Assembly: GCA_019162915.1 (NCBI GenBank)
Contig: JAFLKZ010000113.1
Location: forward strand, 60,072 to 68,952
Direction of reading: 5' to 3'
Source of the DNA: Campylobacteraceae bacterium
GTDB taxonomy: Bacteria > Campylobacterota > Campylobacteria > Campylobacterales > Sulfurospirillaceae
Length of the DNA stretch: 8,881 bases
How positions within the stretch are numbered: the first letter of the stretch is position 1; the number at the start of each line of letters is the position of its first letter. The position numbers and the translations under genes are program-made. Positions 7,265 to 8,881 of the stretch are shown here, piece by piece. A model generated the notes under the pieces. The model had not been told where the DNA came from and did no database searches. It saw nothing but the letters and a program-made list of their open reading frames with translations.

Positions 7265-7316
7265 ATTTTAAGGGGCAAAATAAGATTAGGGTAACCAAAG
7301 GGCTTAAATCGTAACC
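7265..7316 (-). promoter_or_regulatory. Possible promoter and operator of the 85-codon gene
   Basis: TAAAAT (7270-7265 on the minus strand) is a fair -10 box about 40 bases before the ATG. GTAACC occurs at 7291-7296 and again at 7311-7316, exactly 20 bp apart (two helical turns). The nearer copy falls where the -35 box would be, so a repressor could act there. The same GGTTA core recurs at 6777 and 6854. Confidence 0.35.
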
Positions 7317-7328
7317 TTAAAGTGATGT

Positions 7329-7348
7329 TGAAAGTGCCTATTTTAGGG
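7329..7348 (+). repeat. 20-bp direct repeat, copy 2
   Basis: TGAAAGTGCCTATTTTAGGG is the partner of 6727-6746. With that copy it brackets the hairpin and the small gene. Confidence 0.8.
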
Positions 7349-7436
7349 AGTTTTGATTGTTTTTTAGTAGTTTAGTGGTGTCAAGAGGTATACCACAAAA
7401 TCCACCAAACCACGATATACTGGGGGTTTGATGCAT
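7338..7436 (-). CDS. Possible 32-codon ORF (doubtful)
   Basis: An ATG at 7436 with AGGA about 8 bases upstream opens 32 codons, beginning MHQTPSISWFGGFCGIP and ending NSLK at the 20-bp repeat. A TATAAT stands further upstream at 7488-7483 on the same strand. It is short, has no recognisable family, and overlaps several short dyads such as GGTATACC (7387-7394), so it may be chance. Confidence 0.25.
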   Translation of the reverse strand: MHQTPSISWFGGFCGIPLDTTKLLKNNQNSLK

Positions 7437-7452
7437 ATTTTTATCCTGTGTT

Positions 7453-7474
7453 TAAGTTTCTCATAAGTTTCTCA
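7453..7474 (+). repeat. Two tandem 11-bp repeats
   Basis: TAAGTTTCTCA occurs twice without a gap (7453-7463, 7464-7474). The period of 11 bp puts both copies on one face of the helix, as in iterons or paired operator sites. Confidence 0.7.
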
Positions 7475-7510
7475 CTTGTCATATTATATCTAAATGTTGT
7501 ATTTTGTTTA

Positions 7511-7543
7511 TATTTTATTACATCAAAATGATGTAATAAAATA
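7511..7543. repeat. 15-bp perfect inverted repeat, 3-base loop
   Basis: TATTTTATTACATCA (7511-7525) faces TGATGTAATAAAATA (7529-7543) across AAA. Neither strand has a following U tract, which argues against a terminator. A regulator-binding dyad or an origin element fits better. Confidence 0.85.
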
Positions 7544-7564
7544 GGGGTTTGTGGTGTATTAGAT

Positions 7565-7590
7565 ACTATAACCCTCCAAAGGGTTATAGT
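7565..7590. repeat. 11-bp perfect inverted repeat, 4-base loop
   Basis: ACTATAACCCT (7565-7575) faces AGGGTTATAGT (7580-7590) across CCAA. On the plus strand the second arm runs into TTATAGTGATG, and the TATAGTG part is reminiscent of the MobV-type nick region of pMV158 as I remember it. It lies 77 bp downstream of the relaxase stop. No T tract follows on either strand. It could be an oriT hairpin or a weak mob terminator. Confidence 0.6.
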
Positions 7591-7666
7591 GATGTCAAAC
7601 TTGAAATTTATGGGGTTTTCTGTGTTTAAAAAGAAACAAAAAAAGGTAGAAAGTAATTAAAACATA

Positions 7667-8863
7667 CTATAAAGATAGTGAACTTTCAATATCTTTTTTA
7701 ATTTGTGTAAAATGTTGTTCTTTTTCATTTTCTATATCTTCAAGTTGATATTTAAAGTTTATTCCATTAAATTCCATCTGAAATTCATATCTAAAATTTT
7801 CTTGAATTTTATCTATTTCACTTTCATATTCTCGTTTTTTAATGTCCGTAATTCTTTTTTTATTTAATTTATGTAATGTTTTTTGTTCATCTGTTGTAAT
7901 TCTTTTAAATTCTGTTATTTTATCTTTTAAATCATCATAGATTTCCCAACATTTTAATTTTATTTTTTTTAATCTGTTAGAAGTTGTTTCAGTATTTAAT
8001 TTTTCTTGGATATCAACTTTATCAGTATGTAAGTCATATATTTTTGTATTTAATTTTGTTTCATTTTGTCTATATTCTTCAATTATTTTTACTTTATTTT
8101 TAACATTTTCTTTTTCTTCTTTAACTTTGTTTTTTAATGTTTGTATCTCTATACTTACTTCTCTTTTTACACTCTCTAAAATTTGTTCTCTTTCACTTGT
8201 TCCTAATTTTTGATGTTTTCGTTTTGTTAGCTCCTTACTTAAACCTCTCTCATATCCATGATTTTTTGTAAAATTTTCATAATAAAAATCTTGTAGTTCT
8301 TTACCCATATTTTTATTTTTTTTGATATTTAATGATTTTAATTTATTGTCTTCTTCATAAAAATTAGAAGTCATATAATGAAAATGTCCTGACTCTTCAT
8401 CATCGTGATAAACAACATACAACAATTTTATTTTTTTTAATTCACAATATTTTTTAATCCGTTCATAACCATCTTTTATAAATTTTTCCTTTTCTTGTTT
8501 TGTTTTACTTTTAAATCGTTGATTTTCAAATGTCAAAATTCCTCGATTTATACTATTGTATTTCTCTTCTCTCAAACTTCTTTTATTATATTTTTTAAAT
8601 AATACCTTATGTTCTTCTCTTGTTTTTGTTATTTCATCTAAAATATCTTCTTTAATTTTATCTATACTTTTTTTATTCTCTTGATGTCCATATTCAAAAT
8701 ATTTACGACCTAACTTGTGAAAAATTACATTTTGAAATTTTAGATTTTTATCATCAGTCATATGTATAGTCTTCTCATATCTCAAATCATGTATGACTTC
8801 ATCAATTCGTTGTTTAATCGTATAAGACTCATGTCTCACATTACCTCTTTTAATTTTTTCCAT
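7667..8863 (-). CDS. Divergent MobV (MOB_Pre)-type relaxase / plasmid mobilization protein
   Basis: This 398-residue protein would nick and bind oriT DNA so that a plasmid can be mobilized. The start at 8863 has an excellent ribosome site (AAAGGAG, 5 bases before the ATG). The N-terminus MEKIKRGNVRHES resembles the first conserved stretch of MobV proteins. Residues 150-165 read VVYHDDEESGHFHYMT and match the MobV metal-binding motif HxDExxPHxH: H153, D155, E156, H160 and H162 are all kept, but the usual Pro is Gly159. NHGYERG at 201-207 matches the HGF-x-RG segment that follows in the family. Residues about 225-395 are Lys/Glu-rich and mostly coiled coil, the usual MobV tail. The gene is much richer in A+T than the hsd genes (11 G+C in the 60 bases from 7921, against 20 in the 60 from 2041), which points to a separate origin. 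A replication-linked or repurposed Mob relative is the main alternative. Confidence 0.72.
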   Translation of the reverse strand: MEKIKRGNVRHESYTIKQRIDEVIHDLRYEKTIHMTDDKNLKFQNVIFHKLGRKYFEYGHQENKKSIDKIKEDILDEITKTREEHKVLFKKYNKRSLREEKYNSINRGILTFENQRFKSKTKQEKEKFIKDGYERIKKYCELKKIKLLYVVYHDDEESGHFHYMTSNFYEEDNKLKSLNIKKNKNMGKELQDFYYENFTKNHGYERGLSKELTKRKHQKLGTSEREQILESVKREVSIEIQTLKNKVKEEKENVKNKVKIIEEYRQNETKLNTKIYDLHTDKVDIQEKLNTETTSNRLKKIKLKCWEIYDDLKDKITEFKRITTDEQKTLHKLNKKRITDIKKREYESEIDKIQENFRYEFQMEFNGINFKYQLEDIENEKEQHFTQIKKDIESSLSL

Positions 8864-8867
8864 GTTA

Positions 8868-8875
8868 TCTCCTTT
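8868..8875 (-). promoter_or_regulatory. Strong ribosome binding site of the relaxase gene
   Basis: The minus strand reads AAAGGAGA here, with GGAG 5 bases before the ATG at 8863. It fixes the start, and it is the best Shine-Dalgarno in the window. The promoter and any upstream oriT lie beyond the edge. Confidence 0.8.
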
Positions 8876-8881
8876 CTTTTT

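Larger units (their letters stand above)
7349..7666. other. Non-coding, repeat-rich stretch between the small gene and the relaxase gene
   Basis: Apart from one doubtful 32-codon ORF I find no gene here. It contains the palindrome GGTATACC (7387-7394) with flanking GTGGT (7375-7379) and ACCAC (7392-7396), an 11-bp tandem repeat and two perfect inverted repeats. It also has three occurrences of GGGGTTT on the plus strand (near 7424, 7544 and 7612). This density of iteron-like and dyad elements beside a relaxase gene resembles a plasmid origin or transfer region, but no rep gene is in view. Confidence 0.5.

Noticed and set aside
6966..7298. Longer 110-aa version of the small gene
   Set aside because: The extra 25 residues lack a ribosome site and would run through the likely -10 box. 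The ATG at 7223 has AAAAAGGG just upstream.
7453..7590. CRISPR array
   Set aside because: The repeats are too short, differ from one another, and have no regular spacers.
6145..7666. tRNA or attachment site in a tRNA gene
   Set aside because: I found no cloverleaf or TTCGAnTC-type T-arm. The TTCGGC at 6869 belongs to the nested hairpin.

Overview
The window is low in G+C. It looks like bacterial chromosome (or a large replicon) with an accessory locus next to plasmid-like DNA. The style of the HsdM, HsdS and HsdR proteins, the A+T-rich spacers and the near absence of recognisable -35 boxes suggest a Campylobacterota (epsilonproteobacterial) host such as a Sulfurimonas or Arcobacter relative. 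That assignment is inference, because no rRNA or housekeeping gene is present. Every coding region I accept lies on the minus strand.

From 6144 down to 1 runs a type I restriction-modification operon in the order hsdM, hsdS, a Schlafen-AlbA/GHKL/winged-helix accessory gene, hsdR. The three gene junctions are all 4-bp ATGA overlaps (3925-3928, 2684-2687, 1341-1344), so translation is tightly coupled. HsdM would methylate adenine, HsdS would choose the target, and HsdR would translocate and cut. The accessory protein is an R-linked ORF of unknown role. Two single lesions break the operon as read. An in-frame amber codon (5413-5415) splits hsdM between its SAM-binding motif and its catalytic NPPF motif. 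An extra base in a run of six A (733-738) throws hsdR out of frame between its nuclease and helicase domains. hsdS and the accessory gene are intact. hsdR also runs off the left edge of the window.

Upstream of hsdM, 6145-6965 holds no credible gene. It holds a probable hsdM promoter, a 14-bp perfect inverted repeat with a diverged partial copy, short direct repeats and a compound hairpin (6856-6912). A small unrecognised gene (6966-7223, 85 aa) follows. A 20-bp direct repeat with one mismatch flanks this segment (6727-6746 and 7329-7348).

From 7349 to 7666 is another non-coding stretch, dense with dyads: a 15-bp and an 11-bp perfect inverted repeat, an 11-bp tandem repeat, and one possible 32-codon ORF. 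The window ends with a very A+T-rich 398-aa gene (7667-8863) whose HxDExxxHxH motif and HGYERG segment mark it as a divergent MobV/MOB_Pre-type relaxase. This end therefore looks like plasmid or mobilizable-element DNA, integrated or resident, beside the R-M locus.
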